Below, piece by piece: positions 36,596 to 45,736 of a stretch of 64,000 nucleotides of DNA. Source of the stretch: Stieleria sedimenti (GTDB lineage Bacteria; Planctomycetota; Planctomycetia; Pirellulales; Pirellulaceae). Positions within the stretch are counted from its first letter, which is position 1, and the number at the start of each line of letters is the position of its first letter. The position numbers were made by a program, and so were the translations under genes. The notes below the pieces were generated by a model. That model did no database searches. It worked only from the letters and a program-made list of their open reading frames with translations, and was not told where the DNA came from. The stretch covers positions 72,627 through 136,626 of the forward strand of contig NZ_JANZKV010000062.1 in NCBI RefSeq assembly GCF_025060895.1, given 5' to 3'.

Positions 36596-37215
36596 GGTTT
36601 CCTCGGCCAATCGAATTCGATGAGGGCCCAAACTGTAGCGCAACGGAGTTCCGTTTCATATGAGCACGAAGTGACGAATTCCGGGTAAACTGTTTGGACC
36701 CTCGATTGGTTGCATTCTGTTGATCGGAAACTTTCTCGGATTCACCACGCGAGATCGGACCAAATCCGAGCATGCAACGATGTCGGCCACCGGGGCGTGA
36801 TTCGTCATGCCGGAATCTCGCGTCGGTGTCTAGCACCTCCTGCAGTTCGAGGATCGCCTGGAATGCTGAGGTTGGTCCAACCGAAGCGCCGAAAGGAATC
36901 GCGGTCGATAGGACCAATCGGACAGATGGGACCCATACGTCCTATGTGTCCTATTGGTCCCATTGCACGATCGTTGCCCCGGACGGCAAGCTTCAAGCAA
37001 AACCGCCGGCGCCGAGGTTGCATCGACCGAAGCGGCGGAGCACCCCGCCGAAAACGCATCGGTGTCTGGAAAAACAGAAACACCGACGCGCCGAAACGGG
37101 CAGATCCGAAAATGCTCCGGTTTCATCGATCGGTGGATCGACGCCTTCGCGAGTGGCAGAACCGCTCGGTGGCGAAAACGCGGGATGCGGTCAACTCGCT
37201 CTGCATGACGCGCCA
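36596..37215. other. Low-complexity, apparently non-coding spacer
   Basis: 620 bp. A degenerate GGACCAAT/GGGACC-type repeat at about 36910-36965 gives false collagen-like frames (GPIGHIGRMGPICPIGPI). Holds the second copy of the 33-bp repeat (37111-37143). No credible gene. Confidence 0.5.
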
Positions 37216-38832
37216 TCAAGGATGGGCGTAGAAGAGATACATCGCGCCGTACGTCCAATTGCGCGCCGGCATCTTGGGATAGTTCTGGCGATCCATCATC
37301 AACGCGATGTACGGCGCAGGGTACCCATCGGGCAGCGGGATGATGTTCGGCCAAATCCGTGTGCCCGTGTTTTCGTTCCATGGCGGCAAGTGCATGTTCA
37401 ATTCGCCAACCGGCTTCAGATCGGGATAAGAACGGATGTAAACTTTGCGATCGGCACTGCCGAAAAATACGTAGCGTGACTTGCCAACCTTTTGGATCAA
37501 CGTCCCCGTGCTGTCCATTTCCACGGGGCCAGCCAAACGCTGATACCCGCGGTCCCACTGATCGGATTCCCACATTCCCGCGCGATACTTTCCGGCACGC
37601 TCGGACAGCAATAACCGCCACTTGTCGGCCTGTGAGTCATACACGCCGTGCGGGTCTTCGTGTTCTCCCTGCAGCCCGATCGGTCGGGCGTGCATGATGG
37701 AAAAGCCCTGGCGAGGATCGCGATCACTCCAGACCGCCAGGATCGCTTTTTCTTCTTTTTGCGATGTCGTACCGAGCGCGCTGAATCCAGTGGTCCAGCC
37801 TCGCCATTGCCCCGACGGCTCGTCAAAAAACAAATGCGAAGCGAGTTCATTGCGCCAGAGACCGTCGCCCATGTCAAAAACAATGATTCCCTCGAAGCGG
37901 AGATCAAACACCGACGGGTTCAGGGAAAACACGCCCTGTAGCGGATGCGGCAACGCTCGCCCCCGCACGGTCATGGTCAGCCACACCCGACCCTGATCCA
38001 GCAGCGGCGTGCCGTCTCGCGTGGTGATGGCACGAATGTCGGCTTGGCCGCAGCCAGGCGTCAACGCCGAAATCACCTCGTCGATTTCAACCGATGAATG
38101 CGGCTCCAAATCGCTGGACAAACAAAACTCAAAACGACGAATCAATTCCTTGCGGCGGAGTTCGAGATGTTGGTTGAAATCGGGATACCCGACCAAATGC
38201 GACGTTCCTTCCGACTCGATGTAAAGGTTCGCGCCAACAGCCAACATCTGCACGCGCAGCCGAACCGTCCCCGTCGTGTTCACGCCTTGGGGCCATGCAA
38301 ATCTCTGCCGGTCCACTTCTTGCCCCGCTTTCGTCACCACCCATTCGATCGCCTCGTACTCGCCGTTGTTGACAACGACGGCTGCGGAAAGGTGGTTGTG
38401 CTGATGCCTGTCACGAAACAGCAATCCGATTCGCCCGCTGCCAGCGAACCGGTGCAGACCAAGTTCGTAAGTCGCAAAGGGATTGAAACCTCCGATCCAG
38501 CGCGCCGACGACGCGCCGTTTGCGGTCGAGAGTTTCAGCCTGCCGTCGTCGATCGAAACGAGAGACGCGCCTGTTGCGTCTCCCACGACCGGATGCATCA
38601 GGTCCAAACCGACGATCGTGGCCGGGGCCAATGCGGCAAGAGGAATCTGTTGGGGCGTGTCAAAGACCATTCGTCGCACGGCTTGCCGAGAAAACTGCAG
38701 CGACTGTGGCTTGATCTCCGGCGTCTGGGCCAAGCCATCGATCATCACGACGCAGTGAAAAACAACGCACACCAGCGTTGCAATCGGGCGGCAGGTGTGG
38801 GCGACTTTGCAATTTGTCATTGGAAGCGACAT
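37216..38832 (-). CDS. Secreted beta-propeller protein, GH32/GH43-like fold inferred
   Basis: About 538 residues from the ATG at 38832; a start at 38820 is equally possible. The N-terminal hydrophobic stretch (IATLVCVVFHCVVMIDGLA) acts as a signal or anchor. The middle resembles a carbohydrate-binding jelly roll (about 100-270), and the rest shows repeated strand-turn patterns of a five-bladed propeller (GRVWLTMTVRGRALPHPLQG, GVYDSQADKWRLLLSER, SRYVFFGSADRKVYI, PYIALMMDRQNYP). Candidate glycosidase or lyase; no catalytic residues can be assigned confidently. Confidence 0.6.
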   Translation of the reverse strand: MSLPMTNCKVAHTCRPIATLVCVVFHCVVMIDGLAQTPEIKPQSLQFSRQAVRRMVFDTPQQIPLAALAPATIVGLDLMHPVVGDATGASLVSIDDGRLKLSTANGASSARWIGGFNPFATYELGLHRFAGSGRIGLLFRDRHQHNHLSAAVVVNNGEYEAIEWVVTKAGQEVDRQRFAWPQGVNTTGTVRLRVQMLAVGANLYIESEGTSHLVGYPDFNQHLELRRKELIRRFEFCLSSDLEPHSSVEIDEVISALTPGCGQADIRAITTRDGTPLLDQGRVWLTMTVRGRALPHPLQGVFSLNPSVFDLRFEGIIVFDMGDGLWRNELASHLFFDEPSGQWRGWTTGFSALGTTSQKEEKAILAVWSDRDPRQGFSIMHARPIGLQGEHEDPHGVYDSQADKWRLLLSERAGKYRAGMWESDQWDRGYQRLAGPVEMDSTGTLIQKVGKSRYVFFGSADRKVYIRSYPDLKPVGELNMHLPPWNENTGTRIWPNIIPLPDGYPAPYIALMMDRQNYPKMPARNWTYGAMYLFYAHP

Positions 38833-38913
38833 TCCGGGGAGAAACAGGAGTCTAGGGCGGACAGACGCAGGCGGCAACCGAATCATAGAGGGAACGATCA
38901 TCGTCCAGCTGCG

Positions 38914-39346
38914 TCATTTGACTTCAGTCAAGCCAAATCCGCGACGGTGGGCAAAGCCGCTGTCCTTGACTTGCATCGCCTGGAAGGCGCGTTCGCCGAG
39001 CACCGGCGTATCGCTGATCCCGTAGGTTTCTTGAAGACGAACGATCGGCTTGATCATCTGATAGCTCAGCCACCGAAGCCAAACATCGACGCCGTGGCGG
39101 CGAACGTGGTCGATGCTCAAGTTGAGGGCTCCGGTGCATAACCCCGGTTGGCCATAGCCCAGTGAGCCGTCGATGTCGACGTGTCGGCGGGTGCTGTGGA
39201 GCAGGAATCGGGCCGTCTCCGCATAGCGCGCGTCGCCAGTGCCCAGGTAGACACGGTACAGCAGAACGAATCTCTTCTGCACTGGTGAACGCCACCACGA
39301 GGGTGATCGCGAGGAAGGTTCCAAGTCTCATGAGGCGGAATTGCAT
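38914..39346 (-). pseudogene. Deleted glycosidase-like gene: signal peptide joined to C-terminal fragment
   Basis: An ATG at 39346 starts a signal peptide (MRLGTFLAITLVVAFTSAEE). Downstream the frame changes: from about 39284 the other frame reads RFVLLYRVYLGTGDARYAET then RRHGVDVWLRWLSYQM and stops at 38914. The second part looks like the C-terminal half of an alpha/alpha-barrel glycoside-processing enzyme. About 130 residues remain of what would normally be 500 or more, so an internal deletion with frameshift is the simplest reading. Confidence 0.65.
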
Positions 39347-39629
39347 GATGGAGGCGAATCGACCCAGTTTAGTTGCTCGCGCGGGCGAAGCTTGACCTCG
39401 CCCCCTCCATCCTTCGTCTTTTTGTGCATTTCCGGTTGTCGCTCTCTTCGATTTCACGAAGTGCGCGCCGGAGCGACTTCGCGCGCCGCAGTCGACCGAG
39501 GTAACCGCGTGTTCGCCCATGCCAGATGCCTGGGCGGCCACCAGATCCTGCGACGACACGCTAAACTGAGGCTAGAAAAATGCTCGAGCCGTTCTTTTCG
39601 TCACCCGCCGATCCGCAGTTTTCGAATCC

Positions 39630-40352
39630 ATGATCAGACCATTTTTCGTGTTTCTCGCGCCGCTTGGCTGCCTTCTGATGCTGTTGTTCACGTCGTTGAC
39701 TCCGTTTCGGATGATGTCGTTGATGGGTGAAATGATGCAGCCCGAATCGCGTGTCTCGAACGTGACCTGGATGGCGCCGGTGGGTGGACTCGGTGCGGTG
39801 ATGTTTGGTCTGGGCATGATGTTCCTAACGCTCTTACGGCGAAAACCCAAAATCGTCGCCCGGACGTTACTTGGATTCGCAGCGTTATTGATGGTCGTCG
39901 GCGCGGCATCCAACGCATTCGGAGACTGGTTGATGATGTCCGCGTTCCGCGATTTGGCAACTGCCGAGAGTATCGACTCCGAAGGCTTTGTGAGTTCGTT
40001 TGTCTCGGCCAAAATTCCGATGTTGGTCGGCTATGCTCTACTGCTGGTCGCGACGACTGGCATCGCTACGGCAGCGACCATGATGACAGACAAGGGGCGA
40101 CTCGCGCGACGCTCGGTAATGATCGGTGCGGTCAGCTTCGCCGTTCTTTTGATGATGGTGTATTGGGGTCAGGCATCGATACTCCCATTCTCAGAGATCC
40201 TCGCGCGAAAATCGGTGGAGCCGAGTGCTTTGGCGGGAAGCATCAACGGCATCCTGCGTTCTGATTTCCTTTTCCAAGGATCGGTCTTGGGTTTCGCCGT
40301 GTCCACACTGCTCGTGGCGGTCGCCGGCGGAAAACAACGGACCGGTGACTAG
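39630..40352 (+). CDS. Integral membrane protein of unknown function
   Basis: 240 residues with about five to six hydrophobic helices (FFVFLAPLGCLLMLLFTSLT, GLGAVMFGLGMMFLTLL, TLLGFAALLMVVGAASNAFG, MLVGYALLLVATTGIATA, SFAVLLMMVYWG, LGFAVSTLLVAVAGG). A charged loop near 110-125 lies between helices. No named family. It stands alone between a pseudogene and a palindrome. Confidence 0.72.
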   Translation: MIRPFFVFLAPLGCLLMLLFTSLTPFRMMSLMGEMMQPESRVSNVTWMAPVGGLGAVMFGLGMMFLTLLRRKPKIVARTLLGFAALLMVVGAASNAFGDWLMMSAFRDLATAESIDSEGFVSSFVSAKIPMLVGYALLLVATTGIATAATMMTDKGRLARRSVMIGAVSFAVLLMMVYWGQASILPFSEILARKSVEPSALAGSINGILRSDFLFQGSVLGFAVSTLLVAVAGGKQRTGD

Positions 40353-40439
40353 AAACAGTGGATGACGCAACGGCACGGGCGTGAGTGTTCATGTGCAAAC
40401 TTGAGGGACCGTCCAGCTTCAGGCGACCGCTTTTCGGAC

Positions 40440-40506
40440 GTACGATGGCCCCTTCCGAGCCGTCGCCCGTAGGGCTCGCCCCGACGACCTCGAAAGGGCG
40501 TCGTAC
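40440..40506. repeat. Imperfect palindrome between convergent genes
   Basis: Left arm gtacgatggccccttccgag (40440-40459, then ccgtcg) pairs with cgacgacctcgaaagggcgtcgtac (40482-40506), with a few mismatches. Lies in the 275-bp spacer between a plus-strand membrane gene and the minus-strand DUF3160 gene; nothing else is seen in the spacer. Confidence 0.7.
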
Positions 40507-40627
40507 CACCATCCGCTGACCGTATCGCACTCCATCGACGAGATCGTGGGTCTAAGTCGCGTTTCGCGTCATTCCTGACCCGGATCTTGCATCCGCTGAC
40601 ACACTTTCCCCTCTAAGAAGACCGGTT

Positions 40628-42046
40628 CTATTCGTCCGTGAACAGCGGCTCAAGCCAACGTGGACGATGTGGGGAAGTTACCGAATCGACTCGTGTCTTC
40701 CATGCCTGATCGTCGACAACCGAGTCGTCGCTGAATTCAAAGTACGGGAACACAGCTCCACGGCAAAGCAGTCCTTGGCCGTGATCTGGGTACAACACGT
40801 AGATTGCCTGGGGGCGTGCCACCGCGATGTGCACGTGATTGCCATTGGCCTGCGTCAGTACGCTCACGCAGCGCATCGCATCGTCGAGCGGATCCGAGGC
40901 TGAATGCAATTCGTAGTTCAGTAGAGCAGCAAGTTTTTCGCCGTAGTTTGTGATGAATTGCTCGTCTTCGGCAGTGAGCGACTGTTGCATGAGCTTGGTG
41001 CGCAGCGTGTCGATCGAGTCCGGCAAATCGTTGCTGTCTGGATGAAGCGAGTTCAAAGTCTGTAAACTCCAGTCATCGGCACCACCGAAGAAGTCGCGAT
41101 ACGCCTCTGCGAATGAAGCCCAGCTCGTGTCCTTGGCCGCCTCACCGATCAGGCTGAGCGAAAGCAGATGTTCGTCATCGCCCACATCAAACGGAATGGT
41201 TTGCAACCATCGGACCGACCGGTAGTGACGTCGAAGTTTATCACTGCGTGTGTGGAGTCCCTCTGGCGTGAAACGCGAATAGTCGATGCCGAGAAACGAC
41301 GGTCTTGGTTCGCCGAGCCAGTCGGACATGGATTGCCCCGTTCCGCTTTCCACGCGCGCCGTCTCCTCTTGAACGATCCGGCGAATCTCGGAATTGGGTT
41401 CATAGCTCGGATCGATCAGCTGACGAGCAACGCCGATGACGGTTTGTGCGCGACGACGGGCCGATCGGGCCACTTCGGAATCAGCGGACCGACGCGTCAC
41501 AGCAAGACGCTCGTCAAGCATCGGCAGCAGTCTTTCCAACTGTTCAACCTGGCGAAATTCCAGTTTGAGAATCGAGTCTTCGAGAATCCGATGAAACGCA
41601 TTCAGGATTGAGTCGGATGTGATGAATACCGGATGGTCTTGATTGGCGTACGCTTGATAGAAGTGTCGGAACGCTTCCGACGTCACGGCGACTTTGCGCG
41701 ACGGATCTGCCTGAAAGACGGCAAGTTGCTCGCGACGCTTCACCGGTTCGTCCCGTTTCATCACATACGAACTGACCAACGCGGTCTGCTCAATCGCACG
41801 GTCTGCGTATTTGTCGTTGGAGGGATCGAACTCGACCGAGATTCCTCGAAGTCGTTGTCGTTCGTCATCTGGAAGATCGAAATGACCGGCTTCCCAGCGT
41901 TCTCGCAAATGTCGCGGAGGTGGACCGAAGACACTGATGCTGCCGAACCACAACAGCAACCCGACGACGGCGAGCACGCCCGAGATGCCGATCAACAGCC
42001 ATCGCAGTTTGTTGTTGGCCTTCCGGTCGATACTTTCGTTTATCAT
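40628..42046 (-). CDS. DUF3160 family membrane-anchored protein
   Basis: About 472 residues from the ATG at 42046; the longer frame overlaps spacer. One N-terminal membrane helix (LRWLLIGISGVLAVVGLLLW) anchors a large outer domain. DUF3160 features include PVFITSDSILNAFHRILEDS, SFLGIDYSRFTPEG, HYRSVRWLQTIPF and a C-terminal HVHIAVARPQAIYVLYPD. The family is found in several phyla and its function is unknown. Downstream of, and transcribed with the same strand as, the glycosyltransferase gene, 180 bp apart. Confidence 0.82.
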   Translation of the reverse strand: MINESIDRKANNKLRWLLIGISGVLAVVGLLLWFGSISVFGPPPRHLRERWEAGHFDLPDDERQRLRGISVEFDPSNDKYADRAIEQTALVSSYVMKRDEPVKRREQLAVFQADPSRKVAVTSEAFRHFYQAYANQDHPVFITSDSILNAFHRILEDSILKLEFRQVEQLERLLPMLDERLAVTRRSADSEVARSARRRAQTVIGVARQLIDPSYEPNSEIRRIVQEETARVESGTGQSMSDWLGEPRPSFLGIDYSRFTPEGLHTRSDKLRRHYRSVRWLQTIPFDVGDDEHLLSLSLIGEAAKDTSWASFAEAYRDFFGGADDWSLQTLNSLHPDSNDLPDSIDTLRTKLMQQSLTAEDEQFITNYGEKLAALLNYELHSASDPLDDAMRCVSVLTQANGNHVHIAVARPQAIYVLYPDHGQGLLCRGAVFPYFEFSDDSVVDDQAWKTRVDSVTSPHRPRWLEPLFTDE

Positions 42047-42226
42047 CAGCGATCCACCACTGCTTGCGTGTCTTGGGGAAGTTGAACGGAACGGACGGCG
42101 CGGACCACCGGCCAACTGGCTCGTCGCTGGTCTGCCTGCAGCCCCACCTTCTTCAATTGCACGTGCTTGAGGCAAAGATTCAGGACTTTTTTTCCGGCTT
42201 TCAACTCCACAAGGTGTCGGACACCT

Positions 42227-43486
42227 TTATTCGGCTTTGAACACCGTTTCGATGATTTTTGCAGCCTCGCTGACGCCGTCGACCGAGGCAATCGTCGCTT
42301 GAAAGGCGTTGGCTTTTTCGCTGTATTGTGGGTCTTGCAACAACGTCTGCAGAGTCGTGCGGATCTTCGGCACCGTCAGTTTCTGCAGCCCGATGACGCG
42401 GCCCAAACCGTGATGTCGAATCCGCGCGGCGACGCCGGGTTGGTCGTTGGTGATGGGGATGGCCAACATCGGGACACCATGAGCGATGGACTCGAGCGCC
42501 GTGTTCAGCCCCGCGTGTGTGATGCACACCGAGGCCTTCTGCAACAGCTCAAGTTGTGGGGCGTAGCCGACGGTGATCGGGTTCCCCGGCAGGTGCGCAT
42601 ACTCGTCGGGAGTGACCTTTGCACCGAGCGAAATGACCAACTGCACCGGCAGCTCCCGGCAAGCCTCGGCAATCATCTCGAAGACCCGGCGAATTTGGTT
42701 TTGTAACGTCCCCATCGAGGCGTAGATCAATGGAACGTCGTCCGACAAACGGTCCCAGGGAAAGTCCACCGGCGGACGCGACTCTCGACTATGAAATGGA
42801 CCGGTGTAGTGTAACGTTTCGTCGATCTGACTTCGGCGAAAGTCAAACTGTGACGGAAGCTGGGTCACCTGGGCCAACTCTGATCGCAGCTCCGTAATCG
42901 ACCTGTAGTTCGGCAAGCGATTCGCCCGCTGGTATTGGTTTGCGATTGCGACAAGCGGTTTTGCCAGTTGATTTTGTAGACCGTTGAGCAAGCGAATCCC
43001 GAGCCGGTCCAACGGACCACCAGCCGGCCCACGGTGGCTGAACACCGGAGGGACGATCGCGTCGAGATTCATCGGCAGTGCATTCGACAATGTCACAAAC
43101 GGAATGCGTTCGGAACGAGCAATCACGGCGCCGGCGGGTACAACCTGGTCAATGACCAGCCCATCGACTTGATCTTCCCGAAAGCACATCGGAAGTTCAC
43201 TCAGCCCAATGGTGATCCGGCGTTTCAGCAGTTCGACGGTGAACCGCACCGCCCGCAACCCCGTCAGAGTTCCGAGTTCGCGATAGCTTTCCGCAATCGA
43301 TTCCTCGCCCAGTTCATGCAATCCATAGGGACGCACTCGAAAGCCGGCCGCTTCGATCTTCGCCACTCCGTTGACGAGCGTGTAGAACGTCACCCGATGA
43401 CCTCGTCGCTCCAACTCTTTCGCCAGCGTAATCGAGGGATTGATGTGTCCCGGAGACGAAAATGTTACGATCCCAATCTTGCTCAC
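42227..43486 (-). CDS. UDP-glycosyltransferase (MGT/CrtX-like)
   Basis: 419 residues, GT-B fold family GT1. The N-terminal domain opens with GIVTFSSPGHINPSITLAKE; the C-terminal nucleotide-sugar domain holds the GT1 signature HAGLNTALESIAHGVPMLA followed by the acidic/Gln pair in NDQPGVAARI. The pattern DQPGxAARI is close to zeaxanthin glucosyltransferases (CrtX), which would fit a carotenoid-bearing planctomycete, but no carotenoid genes are adjacent, so the acceptor is open. Cytoplasmic or membrane-associated. Confidence 0.82.
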   Translation of the reverse strand: MSKIGIVTFSSPGHINPSITLAKELERRGHRVTFYTLVNGVAKIEAAGFRVRPYGLHELGEESIAESYRELGTLTGLRAVRFTVELLKRRITIGLSELPMCFREDQVDGLVIDQVVPAGAVIARSERIPFVTLSNALPMNLDAIVPPVFSHRGPAGGPLDRLGIRLLNGLQNQLAKPLVAIANQYQRANRLPNYRSITELRSELAQVTQLPSQFDFRRSQIDETLHYTGPFHSRESRPPVDFPWDRLSDDVPLIYASMGTLQNQIRRVFEMIAEACRELPVQLVISLGAKVTPDEYAHLPGNPITVGYAPQLELLQKASVCITHAGLNTALESIAHGVPMLAIPITNDQPGVAARIRHHGLGRVIGLQKLTVPKIRTTLQTLLQDPQYSEKANAFQATIASVDGVSEAAKIIETVFKAE

Positions 43487-44017
43487 ATCATGCCCCTGCG
43501 CTGATGATCTGTCAAAGAAGGCGGCATTCGGCGGACGGCCACCGGGCGAAACGCTGCCGCCGTTGGGCCGCGATGCCGATCAGATGATACATGATTTTAA
43601 AGCACGATGCGTGGCAAGCGAATCCGTGGCAGACGAAGCCAGCCGTCGTGGATCCACAACGTGCACCACCGGTCTGCCCCTGCGGACAGCCGAACACGGC
43701 CTGTCATTTCGCTTTGCCCTTCAAGACGCTGAAATCAGTAGGATCGAATTGGACCTGCCAACTTCCGCCCTCTGAGCTCTTCCCGAATTCATGAAGACAT
43801 CACCCATCCCCTGGAAACGATTCTCAGTCACCAACACCGCGATCGGAATTGGCGACAAAAACGGAAATCGATCAGCTTCGGAAACTGGATTGCTGTCCAT
43901 TCAAAGCAACACCGTGCGAAGGTCTCCGATCAGAGCGCAGCGCATGACCAATCTTCAACACGTCGCGTCCGGGTGGAAAACCCAGACGCAATTGTCGTAC
44001 GAAGTGAAGTCGCAACC
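43487..44017. other. Spacer with no convincing gene
   Basis: 531 bp. Plus-strand frames at 43440-43775 and 43791-44054 lack ribosome sites and family resemblance. Nothing else is seen. Confidence 0.5.
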
Positions 44018-44611
44018 TTATTTCTTCGGCGCATCCGCTTTTGCCGTTGATTGACCCTTGCGATTCACTCGATGAAATCTGATCAAAGGTGTGTCTGGAA
44101 TGTCTTTGCCATTCTCTTTCATCTTCTTCATTTGCCATGTATGCGTGTCCTCGTCAATGACATTCAAGTACGAAACGCCTTCCAGCATTGTTCCATCGCC
44201 CGCTGTGTAGGACCACGTAAGGACCCATGCGTCGCGTTCTTTTTGCCATTCGCCGGTGCCAGACCCGCCAATGACACTAAAGAGCCAGTGAATGGTCTTT
44301 TTGGTTTTTGGATCACGACCAATCATCTCAAGCCCCTCGTGAACGGTCTTGCCACCAATTTCGTCGCGAAACTTAAGGCGAATGTAGTTCTTGTTCTGCA
44401 TCCACGAGTATGCATTCGTGGTCCGAACTTTCGCACCCACCGGATAAGCTTCGCTGAGCATTGCTCCTGATTGAACCTGCCAGCTGCCCTCCCAGTCACC
44501 AATCATCCACTGCATCGCTTTCAGCTGTTCGTAGTCAGGCCCCGGCTCGCGTGCGAACGCATGACCAACCAGAAAGATCGATCCAATCAAGCACATCAGC
44601 GTTCGTGTCAT
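44018..44611 (-). CDS. Secreted lipocalin-like/DUF1579-type protein
   Basis: 197 residues with a signal peptide (TLMCLIGSIFLVGHAFA). The mature chain opens with QWMIGDWEGSWQV, the usual 'x-GxW' first strand of DUF1579/lipocalin-like calycin barrels, and continues in alternating strands (NYIRLKFRDEIGGKTVHEGL, SGTGEWQKERDAWVLTWSYT). Function unknown; a hydrophobic-ligand-binding role is inferred from the fold. A truncated relative lies at 45440-45697. Confidence 0.75.
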   Translation of the reverse strand: MTRTLMCLIGSIFLVGHAFAREPGPDYEQLKAMQWMIGDWEGSWQVQSGAMLSEAYPVGAKVRTTNAYSWMQNKNYIRLKFRDEIGGKTVHEGLEMIGRDPKTKKTIHWLFSVIGGSGTGEWQKERDAWVLTWSYTAGDGTMLEGVSYLNVIDEDTHTWQMKKMKENGKDIPDTPLIRFHRVNRKGQSTAKADAPKK

Positions 44612-44844
44612 TTCAGTCTCCCAAAATAGGTTGTCGGTGCCGAACGATCTCCGTCACACGGCGTGAGCGGTTGATTTTGATCTCAACAAGTGGATTCGAC
44701 CGAGCGTTCAGGTGCACGGCTTTGTTCCTCGATTCACGTCGGTTTCTCGGCCGCGTATTGGATCCGGCCGATGGCAAGAGGATACCGAGGCGAAACAGAC
44801 GAATCAAATCGTTGTGGGTGAAACGCAGGCCATCGGAAAATCAT

Positions 44845-45004
44845 CCTAGTGCTTTGTTCCAATTTGCAATTAGGGTTGGCCAGCGAAAAGGGGTCAGACC
44901 CCAATAGTGCGAAGCACCCTTCGGGCCGTTCCGGCTATTGGGGTCTGACCCCTTTTCGCGAATCTCTCATCGACCCGAACATTGAAATGGAACAAAGCAC
45001 TAGG
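44845..45004. repeat. Nested palindrome with perfect outer and inner arms
   Basis: Outer arms cctagtgctttgttcca (44845-44861) and its exact complement (44988-45004), 17 bp. Inner arms cgaaaaggggtcagaccccaa... (44884-44907) and 44935-44958 match over 24 bp exactly. The inner gggg-tcaga-cccc core is itself palindromic and of a kind seen with REP-associated transposases in other bacteria. The segments between arms also pair loosely. No transposase is present nearby. The remainder of 44612-45439 shows no gene. Confidence 0.85.
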
Positions 45005-45439
45005 CTCGGCGAACGACCTTTGTGCTGACGAACGGTCCAGCACACAGATCGAAAGCAAGCGCAAGTTCTTTGAATGGCTGCGGTCCAGTCTTTTCGGTCC
45101 GCCCGTTTGTCGGCAGTGTTGCGTCTTACTCCTACACCTGAACGAACCCGTCGATGCGGATGTGCATTTCCGCACGCATGGAAGCCGAAAGTGCGCTTGG
45201 TTGGGAAGCGGATTAGGTGTTGCGGTTTTTCAGACTGCGGCGGCAGCAGACGCGTTTCATTTCATCGACCGGCGAGGTTTGAGCACCGCCCCTTGGCGCG
45301 TCGGTCAAATCCACAAACGTGCCGAGCGATCGCACCGAACAGAGAAAACGCAATTTCTTCGCGCAGTCGGTTGCATCGACCGACGCGAGTTCGCTAAAAC
45401 GCTTCGCTGCATGCTTCGCCAAATCTCAGACCTGATTTA

Positions 45440-45697
45440 ATGGTGACGCATTTCGAAGGCAAAGACCAAGACGGGAAGCGTGTTACGATTGATGCTCGCT
45501 TTGAACGAATTGATACGACTTCCACACCTGAAGAGTTTCGCGAGTTTGGAGAGCTCATGGTGGGACGGTGGTCAAGTGATGTCACGGTGATTGCACCCTG
45601 GCCAGGGTAAGACAAGAAAGCCGGTGAAAAGATCATCGGCTACGCGAACCGTCGTTGGGTTTCAGATCGGAGACTTCGTTTCGGTCGGATAGACTGA
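45440..45697 (+). pseudogene. Lipocalin-like gene broken by an in-frame stop
   Basis: The frame from the ATG at 45440 reads VTIDARFERIDTTSTPEEFR and VGRWSSDVTVIAPWPG, then TAA at 45608-45610. In the same frame after the stop, DKKAGEKIIGYANRRWVSD continues what looks like a single fold (WPG..GKK-GE..-GY.xxRW) up to TGA at 45697. The stop thus looks like a point mutation within a small calycin-type protein, which also lacks its C-terminal half. It may be a paralogue of the gene at 44018-44611. Confidence 0.6.
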
Positions 45698-45736
45698 AAG
45701 TAGAGCCACCCTCCCTACCGCATGGAGAGAGCATTC

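Noticed and set aside
36805..37083. Collagen-like frame (GPIGHIGRMGPICPIG)
   Set aside because: The frame comes from a decayed short GGACC/GGTCC-type DNA repeat; there is no start signal or consistent length.
38098..39141. 347-codon plus-strand open frame
   Set aside because: Antisense to the secreted propeller gene and the neighbouring pseudogene; Arg/His-rich shadow composition.
43440..44054. Two plus-strand open frames in the spacer after the glycosyltransferase
   Set aside because: No ribosome sites, no hydrophobic pattern or motif, composition like spacer.
44884..44958. Rho-independent terminator
   Set aside because: The stem is 24 bp with a 27-nt loop and no T-run, and it is embedded in a larger palindrome, so a repeat element explains it better.
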